From positions 1 through 29,861 of IMG/VR virus record IMGVR_UViG_3300017764_001812: a DNA stretch of 29,861 bases; one strand, 5' to 3'. Shown here piece by piece: positions 16,501-24,037 of this stretch. Position numbers and translations under genes: made by a program. The notes under the pieces are model-generated. The model worked only from the letters and a program-made list of their open reading frames with translations, had not been told where the DNA came from and did no database searches. The first letter of the stretch is position 1, and every line of letters begins with the position of its first letter. This DNA is from a virus.

Positions 16501-16731
16501 ATGACAACTCTAACTCAGGCTGTAAGTACAGCCACATGCCGGGTATGCGACGCAATTGCAGCCTGGGGCAAACGCACTCTATCAAATATTCAATACAATA
16601 GACAAATGGCAGCCAATAGACGTGTTGCTCAGGATCTTATAAGTCTTGGCTTTAATCATCAGAAGGAGCATGATCAAATACTCCGTCAGTTGAATGATCG
16701 CACTATTAATGAATATTATGGTAAGTACTAA
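16501..16731 (+). CDS. Small hypothetical, 76 aa, DUF1127-like flavour
   Basis: Short basic helical protein (RTLSNIQYNRQMAANRRVAQDLISLGF) with two cysteines near the N-terminus (CRVCDAI) spaced CxxC. The Arg-rich helix followed by a short second helix faintly recalls DUF1127 small proteins of alphaproteobacteria, but I cannot confirm it. It follows the heat-shock gene by 16 bases with an ACGAGG ribosome site, so the two share an mRNA. Codon use is slightly more GC-rich than the rest of the window, which hints at acquisition from a host. Confidence 0.6.
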   Translation: MTTLTQAVSTATCRVCDAIAAWGKRTLSNIQYNRQMAANRRVAQDLISLGFNHQKEHDQILRQLNDRTINEYYGKY

Positions 16732-16732
16732 T

Positions 16733-16774
16733 ATGTGGCCATACACTGAAGAAGAAAACGATTTTTTATCATAA
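16733..16774 (+). CDS. Possible 13-residue micro-ORF (MWPYTEEENDFLS)
   Basis: An ATG one base after the stop of the previous gene opens a 13-codon frame ending at TAA, just before the terminator at 16790. The spacing suggests reinitiation. The peptide is acidic with a WPY start. Support is positional only; translation is not shown. Confidence 0.3.
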   Translation: MWPYTEEENDFLS

Positions 16775-16789
16775 TCAAATCAAAAATTA

Positions 16790-16812
16790 GGCGGGTTCTT
16801 CCCGCCTTTTTT
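16790..16812 (+). terminator. Intrinsic terminator after the heat-shock operon
   Basis: GGCGGG/CCCGCC stem, TTCTT loop, six T. Ends the heat-shock and small-ORF transcript directly before the lysozyme late promoter. Confidence 0.95.
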
Positions 16813-16814
16813 AT

Positions 16815-16822
16815 TATAAATA
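16815..16822 (+). promoter_or_regulatory. T4-type late promoter for lysozyme
   Basis: Exact TATAAATA box three bases after the T run of the terminator. T4 spacing predicts initiation near 16828, leaving AAGGAGG at 16833-16839 as the ribosome site for the ATG at 16845. Confidence 0.85.
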
Positions 16823-16844
16823 GTTAATTATAAGGAGGTATAAT

Positions 16845-17288
16845 ATGAATATAGAACAGTTAAGAAAAGAACTTGAAGTGGATGAAGGAGTTAAATATGA
16901 AATATATAAAGATCACCTTGGTTACCCTACCTTTGGCATTGGTCATTTGGTTATTGATTCTGATCCAGAACATGGACAAGAAATTGGAACTCCTGTATCA
17001 GAAGATAGAGTTATCGAAGCCTTTGACAAAGACGTACAAATCGTGCTCTCAGATTGCGAGCGATTGTACAATGACTTTAATGTCTTGCCAGAAGAATGCA
17101 AACTAATCATTGCTAACATGATGTTTAATATGGGAAGACCGCGTCTATCCAAGTTTAAGGGTATGAAGGCTGGAGTGGATTCAAAAGATTGGAATAAAGC
17201 CGCAGATGAAATGATAGACTCTGCATGGTATAGACAAGTACCAAATAGAGCAGGTAGACTTGTTAAAAGAATGAGAGCATTAGCATAA
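16845..17288 (+). CDS. e: T4-type lysozyme (endolysin, GH24)
   Basis: Muramidase of 147 residues (T4 lysozyme 164) that cleaves peptidoglycan for host lysis. The catalytic triad matches T4 Glu11, Asp20, Thr26: here Glu14 (VDEGV), Asp23 (YKDHLGY) and Thr29 (PTFGIGH). The C-terminal SAWYRQVPNRAGRLVKRMR matches T4 SRWYNQTPNRAKRV. It has no signal peptide, so it would need a holin, which I do not see here. It could also be a baseplate gp5-type lysozyme domain, but free-standing length and its own late promoter favour endolysin. Overlaps the next gene by one base. Confidence 0.92.
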   Translation: MNIEQLRKELEVDEGVKYEIYKDHLGYPTFGIGHLVIDSDPEHGQEIGTPVSEDRVIEAFDKDVQIVLSDCERLYNDFNVLPEECKLIIANMMFNMGRPRLSKFKGMKAGVDSKDWNKAADEMIDSAWYRQVPNRAGRLVKRMRALA

Positions 17289-17530
17289 TGTCAGATTTAG
17301 ATTTCGATTTTGGTTTTACTGCTGTAACTGAAGATGAGTTAGAAGCAGTACAAAAAACTAAAGTATCAGCAGAAGGCGCTCAAGAAAAACTTGATAAGCT
17401 TTATAATGCAATCACACCGCTATTAACTAACTTAAAGAAAAATCCAGAAAAAGAATATATTCTTTGGCCAAACAGGCTGGAGAAAGTAGAAGCATTTGAA
17501 GATCATATTCAGAAAATTTATTTAAAATAA
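17288..17530 (+). CDS. Conserved T4-like hypothetical, 80 aa
   Basis: Small acidic protein starting SDLDFDFGFTAVTEDEL, with a helical middle (KLDKLYNAITPLLTNLKKNP) and a WPNRLEKVEAFEDHI tail. I recognise this type as widespread in marine T4-like phages but know no function. It overlaps the lysozyme stop (TAATG), so it is a late gene from the 16815 promoter. It ends 3 bases before the promoter of the next operon. Confidence 0.75.
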   Translation: MSDLDFDFGFTAVTEDELEAVQKTKVSAEGAQEKLDKLYNAITPLLTNLKKNPEKEYILWPNRLEKVEAFEDHIQKIYLK

Positions 17531-17533
17531 TCC

Positions 17534-17562
17534 TTTACTTTTACTAAAAACTATGGTATAAT
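17534..17562 (+). promoter_or_regulatory. Sigma70-like promoter with start codon at the initiation site
   Basis: TCC then -35 TTTACT (17534-17539), 17-base spacer, TATGG then -10 TATAAT (17557-17562). By family alignment transcription starts near 17569, only about 3 bases before the ATG at 17572, so the first cistron is probably leaderless. Confidence 0.85.
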
Positions 17563-17571
17563 ATAACTACA

Positions 17572-18177
17572 ATGGAAAATTTTAAAACATTTTTATTAGA
17601 AGCTCAAGGAAAAGGTTTAACGATCTTTGATATTGATGAGACTATGTTTATAACCAAAGCAAAAGTAAAGGTGGTTAAAAATGGTAAAGTTATTAAGAAA
17701 CTTGATAACCAAGAATTTAATACTTATAAGAAAAAAGCTGGAGAAGAATATGACTTCGGCGAATTCAAAAACGCCGAAGTATTTAAGCGGACGTCAACGC
17801 CAATCGCACGAATGATTAACAAAGTTAAGGCAATATTGAAGAATGCTACAAGAGCAGGATCAAAAGTTATTATCGTAACTGCAAGGCCTAACTTTGATAA
17901 CAAGAAAACATTTCTAGATACATTTAGAAAACAAGGGATCGACATAGATAAAATCTATGTTGAACGTGCTGGTAACTTAGGTAGTGGACCAGCAGCAGAA
18001 AATAAAAGAGTAATATTTAAAAAATACTTAAATCAAAATATATATAAAAGAATAAGACTTTTTGATGATGCTAAGTCTAATCTTAAAGTTTTTTTATCAT
18101 TACAAAAAGACTACCCGGATGTTTCATTTGAAGCATTCTTGGCAAAACCAAATGGCTCTGTTTCAAGAGTAAGATAA
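17572..18177 (+). CDS. HAD-superfamily hydrolase
   Basis: Haloacid dehalogenase-fold phosphatase of 201 residues. Motif I FDIDET places the nucleophile Asp20 and acid/base Asp22; motif II is the VTARP threonine 103; the KR/KK region near 145-151 gives the lysine of motif III; motif IV is FDDAKSN (Asp165, Asp166). A cap-like insertion lies between motifs I and II. It might dephosphorylate nucleotides or DNA 3' ends, as in the polynucleotide kinase phosphatase domain, but there is no kinase domain. No ribosome site precedes the ATG and the promoter is too close for one. A 9-bp inverted repeat lies inside it (17753-17780). Confidence 0.75.
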   Translation: MENFKTFLLEAQGKGLTIFDIDETMFITKAKVKVVKNGKVIKKLDNQEFNTYKKKAGEEYDFGEFKNAEVFKRTSTPIARMINKVKAILKNATRAGSKVIIVTARPNFDNKKTFLDTFRKQGIDIDKIYVERAGNLGSGPAAENKRVIFKKYLNQNIYKRIRLFDDAKSNLKVFLSLQKDYPDVSFEAFLAKPNGSVSRVR

Positions 18178-18186
18178 GGAGAAAAA

Positions 18187-19254
18187 ATGAAATCGATACT
18201 GCACGCAATGGCAGTGGCAACACTGTCTTTGTTTTTTTGTTTGTCAGCGTACGCTGACAAGGTGAAAGTTGGATTTATATACGTAGGACCTATCGGCGAC
18301 CACGGTTGGACTTACAGACATGATATTGGTCGACTTGATGTTGAAAAACATTTTGGTGATAAAGTAGAAACTATATACATGGAAAGTGTAAAGTATGGAC
18401 CTGATGCCGAAAGAGCAATAAGGGCTATGGCAAAAGACGGAGCTGATATTATATTCGCTACATCTTTTGGTTATATGGAACCTATGTTAAAAGTTGCTAA
18501 AGAATTTCCAAATGTAAAATTTGAACATGCAACTGGTTACAAGCAATCTGAAAACATGGCTAGCTATGGTTTAAGATTATATCAAGCAAGACACGTTCAA
18601 GGAATTATCGCTGGAATGATGACTAAAACAAATAAGATTTGTTATGTAGGTGCATTTCCAATTCCTGAAGTAATTAGAGAAATTAATACTTTCTACTTAG
18701 GCGCAAAGAAAATGAATCCAAAAGTTGACATCGATATTGTATGGGTAAACTCTTGGTACAATCCACCTAAGGAAGCTGATGCTGCAGCGGTTATGATTGC
18801 AGAAGGATGTGACATGGTAGCTCAACATACTGATTCACCTGCACCTCTACAAACTGCACAGAAAAATGGTGTAACAGGTTTTGGTCAGGCTTCTGATCAA
18901 ATAAGATTTGCACCAAAAGCACAGCTTACTGCTACTATCGATAACTGGTCTCCTTATTATATTGAAAAGGTACAAGCAGTTATAGATGGTAATTGGAAAA
19001 CTGGAGATTACTTTGGTCATATGAAAGATGATGTCGTACAAATGGCGCCATTTACTAATATGCCTGTAGATGTTGAAGCATTTGCACAGAAAATTAAAGA
19101 AGGTATTACAGATGGTAAGTACTTTGCTTTCACTGGACCTATTAAAGACAACACTGGTAAACTTCAATTAAAAGATGGAGAGATTGCTAGTGATGCTCAT
19201 TTAAATAGCATGATGTACTATGTCGAAGGCATAGACGCTACGGTGCCAAAATGA
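18187..19254 (+). CDS. BMP-family ABC transporter substrate-binding protein, secreted
   Basis: Periplasmic binding protein of 355 residues of the basic membrane protein (BMP/PnrA) family. Residues 1-23 are a Sec signal peptide: basic start, hydrophobic core ATLSLFFCLS and an AYA cleavage site before DKVKVGF; there is no proper lipobox. The mature part has the family pattern VGFIYVGPIGDHGWTYRHD, DGADIIFATSFGYM and a late TATIDNWSPYY. Known family members bind purine nucleosides or purine bases. GGAG precedes the ATG. The phage encodes no permease here, so it would have to feed a host transporter. It is coupled (ATGA) to an oxygenase and then to apt. Confidence 0.85.
   Translation: MKSILHAMAVATLSLFFCLSAYADKVKVGFIYVGPIGDHGWTYRHDIGRLDVEKHFGDKVETIYMESVKYGPDAERAIRAMAKDGADIIFATSFGYMEPMLKVAKEFPNVKFEHATGYKQSENMASYGLRLYQARHVQGIIAGMMTKTNKICYVGAFPIPEVIREINTFYLGAKKMNPKVDIDIVWVNSWYNPPKEADAAAVMIAEGCDMVAQHTDSPAPLQTAQKNGVTGFGQASDQIRFAPKAQLTATIDNWSPYYIEKVQAVIDGNWKTGDYFGHMKDDVVQMAPFTNMPVDVEAFAQKIKEGITDGKYFAFTGPIKDNTGKLQLKDGEIASDAHLNSMMYYVEGIDATVPK
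18241..18260 (+). repeat. Perfect 20-base palindrome in the signal-peptide region
   Basis: TTGTCAGCGT followed directly by its reverse complement, covering the codons for the signal-peptide cleavage region. GC-rich relative to its surroundings. Could be a protein-binding site, an RNA hairpin of the 5' mRNA, or chance. Confidence 0.8.
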
Positions 19255-20111
19255 TACCAGTAATTGATTTTAAAGGGCCTAACGTCCTCGATAAAATTAA
19301 AGAAGCCTACACGACTGTAGGCTTCGCTGTATTTACTGATTGCCTAACATCTCATGAGCAGGATTCAATGGAAGCTTGGTCGGAGAAAATGAAAGAATTT
19401 TTTACTTTATCTCTCGAAAAAAAGATGCAATACGCATATGAAGGTATTGAATCTAATATAGGTTACACTATGTGGTTAAAAGAAAACGTGGATCCTACCG
19501 CACCAAAAGATATGAAAGAGAGTTTTAATTATAACGATAAAAGAACTACAAACTGGCCAACAGAAATAAAAGATTTTAAACCATCCGCTTTAGAAAGTAT
19601 TGATATAGCAGATAGACTTACACTTAATATATTAGAAAAATTTGATAATATAATGAAAAGCCGTACTGTTCTTGTTGATGCACATAAAGAAAACTATAGT
19701 ACTACAAGGTTTATACACTATCCAGCATATGAAGGTGACATTGAACCAAAACAATTGAGAATAGGTGAACATTCTGACTACGGTACCATTACACTATTAT
19801 GGCAGATTAATGATGTACCAGGGTTGGAAGTACAAGACTTAGAAGGCCAATGGCATCCAGTTCCTTATGCAAAAGATGGAGTCGTTGTTAACATCGGTGA
19901 TCTATTACAAAGATGGACTAATGATTATTTTGTAAGTACAAAACATAGAGTTGTAAATTCACACATACATTTACCAAGATATAGTATGCCACATTTTGTT
20001 GATCCTAAACCGAGAACAGCCGTAGTTAATATACATGACACACCAACAAAGTATCGTCCAGTTTTCAGTGATGAATATTTGGAATTTAGATTAGAGCAAA
20101 CTTATAAATGA
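19251..20111 (+). CDS. Fe(II)/2-oxoglutarate oxygenase, isopenicillin N synthase-like
   Basis: Non-haem iron dioxygenase of 286 residues with the DIOX_N type start (IPVIDFKGP and GFAVFTD) and a complete facial triad: His174 and Asp176 (GEHSDYGTITLL) and His232 (KHRVVNS), plus RYS at 243-245, the 2-oxoglutarate carboxylate grip. WHPVPYAKDGVVVNIGDLLQRWTND is the classic core. Related enzymes include thymine 7-hydroxylase and many plant and fungal oxidases, so a base or nucleoside substrate is possible but unproven. Its ATG overlaps the BMP gene stop (ATGA) and its stop overlaps apt in the same way. A strong hairpin sits 51 bases after the start. Confidence 0.88.
   Translation: MIPVIDFKGPNVLDKIKEAYTTVGFAVFTDCLTSHEQDSMEAWSEKMKEFFTLSLEKKMQYAYEGIESNIGYTMWLKENVDPTAPKDMKESFNYNDKRTTNWPTEIKDFKPSALESIDIADRLTLNILEKFDNIMKSRTVLVDAHKENYSTTRFIHYPAYEGDIEPKQLRIGEHSDYGTITLLWQINDVPGLEVQDLEGQWHPVPYAKDGVVVNIGDLLQRWTNDYFVSTKHRVVNSHIHLPRYSMPHFVDPKPRTAVVNIHDTPTKYRPVFSDEYLEFRLEQTYK
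19302..19325 (+). repeat. Perfect hairpin at the start of the oxygenase gene
   Basis: GAAGCCTACA, loop CGAC, then TGTAGGCTTC: a 10-bp perfect stem with a 4-base loop, no T run. Placed about 50 bases downstream of the end of the BMP gene, it could protect the upstream mRNA from 3' decay or slow translation of the oxygenase. Confidence 0.85.
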
Positions 20112-20638
20112 AAATAAAAGATTACATTAGAAGTTTTGAAGATTGGCCTGTTAAAGGTGTAAGTTTTAAAGACACCGCAGGTTTATGTAATGGTGACGGG
20201 TTTAAACTCACAAATGATTTTATATTTAAAAAATTAATAAAGTATACTAGTGAAAGCTATACTGATAAAATTATAGGAATAGATGCAAGAGGTTTTATAT
20301 TTGCAGCGCCCTTAGCTCATAATTCGTCTATACCTTTAGTTTTAGCAAGAAAAGAAGGTAAGCTTCCCGGACCAGTAATATCTAAAACATATGATTTAGA
20401 ATATGGTACATCTACGTTACAGATACAAAAAGACAGTATTAGTAATAAAGATCGCGTAATTATTGTAGATGATCTTTGTGCCACTGGCGGAACAATGAAA
20501 GCAACTATTGATATTGTTGAAAGTGTATCAGCTAAAGTTGTAGCAGTCTTATGTGTTATAGATTTACCTAAGCTTGGTGGATCTACAAAAATAAAAGAAA
20601 GAAATATTCCATTTTATAACGCGGTATCATATGAATGA
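20108..20638 (+). CDS. apt: Adenine phosphoribosyltransferase
   Basis: Type I phosphoribosyltransferase of 176 residues, close to the usual bacterial Apt length. Matches the family from the N-terminus: IRSFEDWPVKGVSFKD, DARGFIFAAPLA, RKEGKLPGPVISKTYDLEYG, and the PRPP motif VIIVDDLCATGGTM at 117-130. It makes AMP from adenine and PRPP in the cytoplasm. It is coupled to the oxygenase upstream (ATGA) and overlaps the MIP18-like gene by 8 bases. With the BMP protein this suggests uptake and salvage of purines for phage DNA synthesis. Confidence 0.92.
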   Translation: MKIKDYIRSFEDWPVKGVSFKDTAGLCNGDGFKLTNDFIFKKLIKYTSESYTDKIIGIDARGFIFAAPLAHNSSIPLVLARKEGKLPGPVISKTYDLEYGTSTLQIQKDSISNKDRVIIVDDLCATGGTMKATIDIVESVSAKVVAVLCVIDLPKLGGSTKIKERNIPFYNAVSYE

Positions 20639-20948
20639 TAAAAATAAAATAATGGCTCAAGTTGTAAAGAACTTAGAACAGGTATACGATCCTGAGATGC
20701 CAAGTATTTCTGTCATACATTTGGGTTTAATTTATGATATAGAAATATTAGAAAATAATACAGTGGTTAAAATTACACATACACTTACAAGTGCTTTCTG
20801 TCCAATGGCAGATGAAATAAATCAAAATATTCAACAAGCTGGAATGGTAGAAGGAATAAAAGAAAGTATAGCCAATTGTACTTTTCAACCACCATTCAGT
20901 ATGGACATGGTTCCGGAAGAAACTAAAATGGCTATGGGTTGGACATGA
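20631..20948 (+). CDS. MIP18/DUF59 (SufT/PaaD-like) Fe-S assembly factor
   Basis: DUF59-family protein of 105 residues. Diagnostic pieces are QVYDPEMPSISVIHLGLIYDIEI (family consensus DPE-x-N/P...DLGLIY), TLTSAFCPMADEI with Cys57, and the C-terminal MAMGW. Family members help mature Fe-S proteins. The family's usual DP-CP pattern is present, so it looks functional. It overlaps apt by 8 bases and the A-type carrier by ATGA, making a two-gene Fe-S unit at the end of the operon. Confidence 0.85.
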   Translation: MNDKNKIMAQVVKNLEQVYDPEMPSISVIHLGLIYDIEILENNTVVKITHTLTSAFCPMADEINQNIQQAGMVEGIKESIANCTFQPPFSMDMVPEETKMAMGWT

Positions 20949-21250
20949 TTAAGCTAACTGAAAACGCAAAAAAATATCTAACTGATATTAAAAAGGATGA
21001 TTACATTACTCTTGGTGTTAATGGAGGAGGCTGCTCTGGATTTCAGTATGTCTGGGATTATAAGAAAAACTGGCCTAATGTAAAATGGAGTCAACCATAC
21101 GAAGATTGTTTAGTTCTCGATCCAATGGCCGAAATGTTTGTAGCAGGTTGTACAATAGATTATGTTACTGAACTAGGCGGCTCATATTTAAAAGTTATAA
21201 ATCCAAATGCAGTTGCATCCTGTGGTTGTGGCGAATCTTTCGCCGTATAA
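20945..21250 (+). CDS. A-type Fe-S carrier, HesB/IscA/ErpA-like
   Basis: Start placed at ATG 20945, overlapping the previous stop (ATGA); a TTG at 20939 is less likely. The 101-residue protein has the three invariant cysteines: Cys30 in GGGCSGFQY and Cys93 and Cys95 in SCGCGESF. It binds Fe or a [2Fe-2S]/[4Fe-4S] cluster and delivers it to client proteins. HesB-domain genes are a known auxiliary gene in marine T4-like phages. Possible phage clients here are the radical SAM protein; the NqrM-like protein also points to iron delivery. Confidence 0.92.
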   Translation: MIKLTENAKKYLTDIKKDDYITLGVNGGGCSGFQYVWDYKKNWPNVKWSQPYEDCLVLDPMAEMFVAGCTIDYVTELGGSYLKVINPNAVASCGCGESFAV

Positions 21251-21278
21251 TTTTATTTCAAAAAATATCATTTTTTCC

Positions 21279-21307
21279 TTTACATTTGCTGAAAACTAGT
21301 GTATAAT
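21279..21307 (+). promoter_or_regulatory. Sigma70-like promoter for DNA polymerase operon
   Basis: -35 TTTACA (21279-21284), exact 17 spacer, TAGTG then -10 TATAAT (21302-21307), then AGATCTATA. The upstream 16 bases CATTTTTTCCTTTACA are shared with the promoters at 27425 and 27919. Confidence 0.88.
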
Positions 21308-21331
21308 AGATCTATAATTGAAGGAGAGCTT

Positions 21332-21514
21332 ATGACTAAATTACAACAACACTATATTAATTTTCAATCACAACCAACAATACCACATAAAATTTTATAT
21401 TTACAACAAAACCAAAACGAATTATCACAATTCAATATAAACGTACCTAATCTCATCAAGGCCTGGACTACAAATCAATGGCCATGGAACCAACCTAAAC
21501 CGGACCAAAACTAA
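21332..21514 (+). CDS. Small hypothetical leader protein before gp43, 60 aa
   Basis: Starts at ATG 21332 after a good AAGGAGAG site; an in-frame ATG at 21299 lies upstream of the -10 element and cannot be on this transcript. Gln/Asn rich with a WTTNQWPWNQP tail. No motif. Its stop directly abuts the DNA polymerase ATG (TAAATG), so translation of gp43 may depend on it. Function unknown. Confidence 0.7.
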   Translation: MTKLQQHYINFQSQPTIPHKILYLQQNQNELSQFNINVPNLIKAWTTNQWPWNQPKPDQN

Positions 21515-24037
21515 ATGTCATTTTACACCAACGTATTACGATACAAAAATAATATTTTGTATCGTGGTTATTCTGATAACGGCGATAGAGTTATTAAAAA
21601 AGAACATTACAAACCAAAGTTCTACGTCACATCAAATACTAAAACTAAATTTAAAAGTTTAGATGGAAATTATGTTGGACCTATAGAATTTAATAGCATG
21701 TATGAAGCCGGCCAATGGTTTAAAGACAATATTGAAGTATCAGGTAGAAGTATATACGGTAACAAAAGATTTACTACACAATACACAATGGATAAGTTTC
21801 CACAAGATATTCAATTTAATCGTAATATGATTAACGTTGGTACGTTTGATATTGAAACAGATTATGATGATGGTTTTCCATATCCAGACCAAGCTGCTCA
21901 TACTATATTATCAATATCGTATAAGTCAAGTAAATATTCAACATATCATGTGTGGGGCTATGGAGATTTTGATACTGAAGCTTCTCTTATAAAAGATGTT
22001 AAATACACTCGGTGTAACAGTGAAGAAGAACTTCTCACTAAGTTTATAGAATTCTGGTCTCATCCGGATATCACGCCTGATATTATAACAGGTTGGAATA
22101 CAAGATTTTTTGATATACCGTATATTATTAATCGTGTTTCTAAAGTCTTAGGTATTGAATGGCTATCAAAGTTTTCTCCTTATGGATTACAAATACCACC
22201 TCCAAGAATGGTACCAAGTCGTGGTAAAGAAAATATGGTTTATGAGATTCCTGGAATACAAACACTTGATTACATGGAATTATTTCAAAAGTTTGGTTAT
22301 ACATACGGTCCGCAAGAATCATATGCATTGAATCATATTGCTTATGTTGTACTTGGCGAAAAGAAACTTTCATATGAAGAATCAGGTTCGCTTAAAAATC
22401 TTTATAAAGATGATTATCAAAAGTACATCGATTATAATATGAAAGATGTTCAATTAGTTGATAGACTTGAAGAAAAACTTGGATTGATTACTTTAGCTAT
22501 TACTGTAGCTTATAAGGGTGGTGTTAATTATCAAGACACATTTGGTGTTACAGCAATATGGGAATCTATTATTTGTAAAAAATTAAGTCAACACAATATT
22601 ATAACTCCTCTTACTCAAGACTTTGATGATTATCAAATCATTGGTGCAACTGACACATCTAAAAAGAATCCATCACCAGCTTTTCGTGAACAAGGTAAAA
22701 AACATCATATCGCCGGCGGTTATGTAAAAGATCCAATCCCTAAAAAATATCAATGGGTAGTATCATTTGATTTGAATTCTCTATATCCTAACATTATTGT
22801 TCAAAACAACATGTCACCAGAAACTATAGTAAACCATATTGATGATCCCGATAAATACGTTAGAGCTGCTAATGAAACATATTATCGTAAAGACTTTCAA
22901 GGTGTACTTCCACAGATTATTGAAGAATATTATGATGAACGTGTATCAGTAAAGAAGATGATGTTAGCAGCTAAAACTCAAATGCAAAAAGGTTATACAG
23001 TTGAACTTGATAAAGAGATAAACACTCTTGAAAATCGTCAAGTAGCTATTAAAATCTTGCTTAATAGTTTATATGGTGCACTTGCTAACAAACACTTTTT
23101 ATATTTCAGACCAGCACTTGCTGAAGGTGTTACTCTTACAGGCCAAAAAGCAATTAAGTGGGCTGAACAAACTATGAATAAAGAATTAAACAATTTACTT
23201 AAGACAGATAAAGATTATGTTATAGCAATTGATACGGATTCTTTATACGTTAACTTTGGTCCACTCGTAGAGAAATTTGCACCAAAGAATCCAGTTTTAT
23301 TCTTAGATGAAATTTGTAAGAAACATTTTGAACCTGCTATAGAAAAGGCTTATCACGAGTTTTACCTCATGCATAATGCATATAAAAATAGAATGGTCAT
23401 GGCAAGAGAAGCAATATCAGATGTTGGTATTTGGACTGCAAAGAAAAGATATATTCTTAATGTACATAATAATGAAGGTGTTCAATATTCAGAACCAAAA
23501 CTTAAGATTATGGGTATTGAAGCAATTAAGTCATCAACACCTGAAATAGTTCGTAATAAATTTAAAGAAGCATTTAAACTTATAATATCTGGTACTGAAG
23601 CCGAAACACAAAAGTTTATTGCTAACTTTAAAGCAGAGTTTAAAACATTACAACCAGAAGAAGTAGCTTTTCCACGTAGAGTTACAAACATTACGGATTG
23701 GCATGATAGAAAAACAATATTCAAAAAGAGTTGTCCAATACATGTTAGAGGATCTCTCTTACATAATTATTATCTTAAACAAAATAAACTAAATAATAAA
23801 TATGAACTTATAACAAATGGTGATAGAATTAAATTCGTTTATTTAAAGATGCCAAACTCTATAAAGCAAAATGTAGTATCATTTAAAGATGTATTGCCAA
23901 AAGAATTAAAATTACATAACTATATTAACTATGATTTACAGTTCGAAAAAACATTTATCGAACCACTAAATTTAATACTCAACCCAATCGGCTGGACCGC
24001 CGAAGAACAAGCAACATTGGAGGATTTTTTCGTATGA
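21515..24037 (+). CDS. 43: DNA polymerase gp43 (family B)
   Basis: Replicative DNA polymerase of 840 residues (T4 898). Exonuclease motif I FDIETD is at 111-116, with the exonuclease II motif in ITGWNTRFFDIPYI near 191-204. Polymerase motif A SFDLNSLYPNII is near 417-428, motif B KILLNSLYGALANK near 512-525, and motif C DTDSLY near 573-578, all intact. The C-terminus (LEDFF) resembles the gp45-binding tail of T4 (LDFLF-type). The MazG-like gene overlaps the stop (ATGA). Confidence 0.97.
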   Translation: MSFYTNVLRYKNNILYRGYSDNGDRVIKKEHYKPKFYVTSNTKTKFKSLDGNYVGPIEFNSMYEAGQWFKDNIEVSGRSIYGNKRFTTQYTMDKFPQDIQFNRNMINVGTFDIETDYDDGFPYPDQAAHTILSISYKSSKYSTYHVWGYGDFDTEASLIKDVKYTRCNSEEELLTKFIEFWSHPDITPDIITGWNTRFFDIPYIINRVSKVLGIEWLSKFSPYGLQIPPPRMVPSRGKENMVYEIPGIQTLDYMELFQKFGYTYGPQESYALNHIAYVVLGEKKLSYEESGSLKNLYKDDYQKYIDYNMKDVQLVDRLEEKLGLITLAITVAYKGGVNYQDTFGVTAIWESIICKKLSQHNIITPLTQDFDDYQIIGATDTSKKNPSPAFREQGKKHHIAGGYVKDPIPKKYQWVVSFDLNSLYPNIIVQNNMSPETIVNHIDDPDKYVRAANETYYRKDFQGVLPQIIEEYYDERVSVKKMMLAAKTQMQKGYTVELDKEINTLENRQVAIKILLNSLYGALANKHFLYFRPALAEGVTLTGQKAIKWAEQTMNKELNNLLKTDKDYVIAIDTDSLYVNFGPLVEKFAPKNPVLFLDEICKKHFEPAIEKAYHEFYLMHNAYKNRMVMAREAISDVGIWTAKKRYILNVHNNEGVQYSEPKLKIMGIEAIKSSTPEIVRNKFKEAFKLIISGTEAETQKFIANFKAEFKTLQPEEVAFPRRVTNITDWHDRKTIFKKSCPIHVRGSLLHNYYLKQNKLNNKYELITNGDRIKFVYLKMPNSIKQNVVSFKDVLPKELKLHNYINYDLQFEKTFIEPLNLILNPIGWTAEEQATLEDFFV

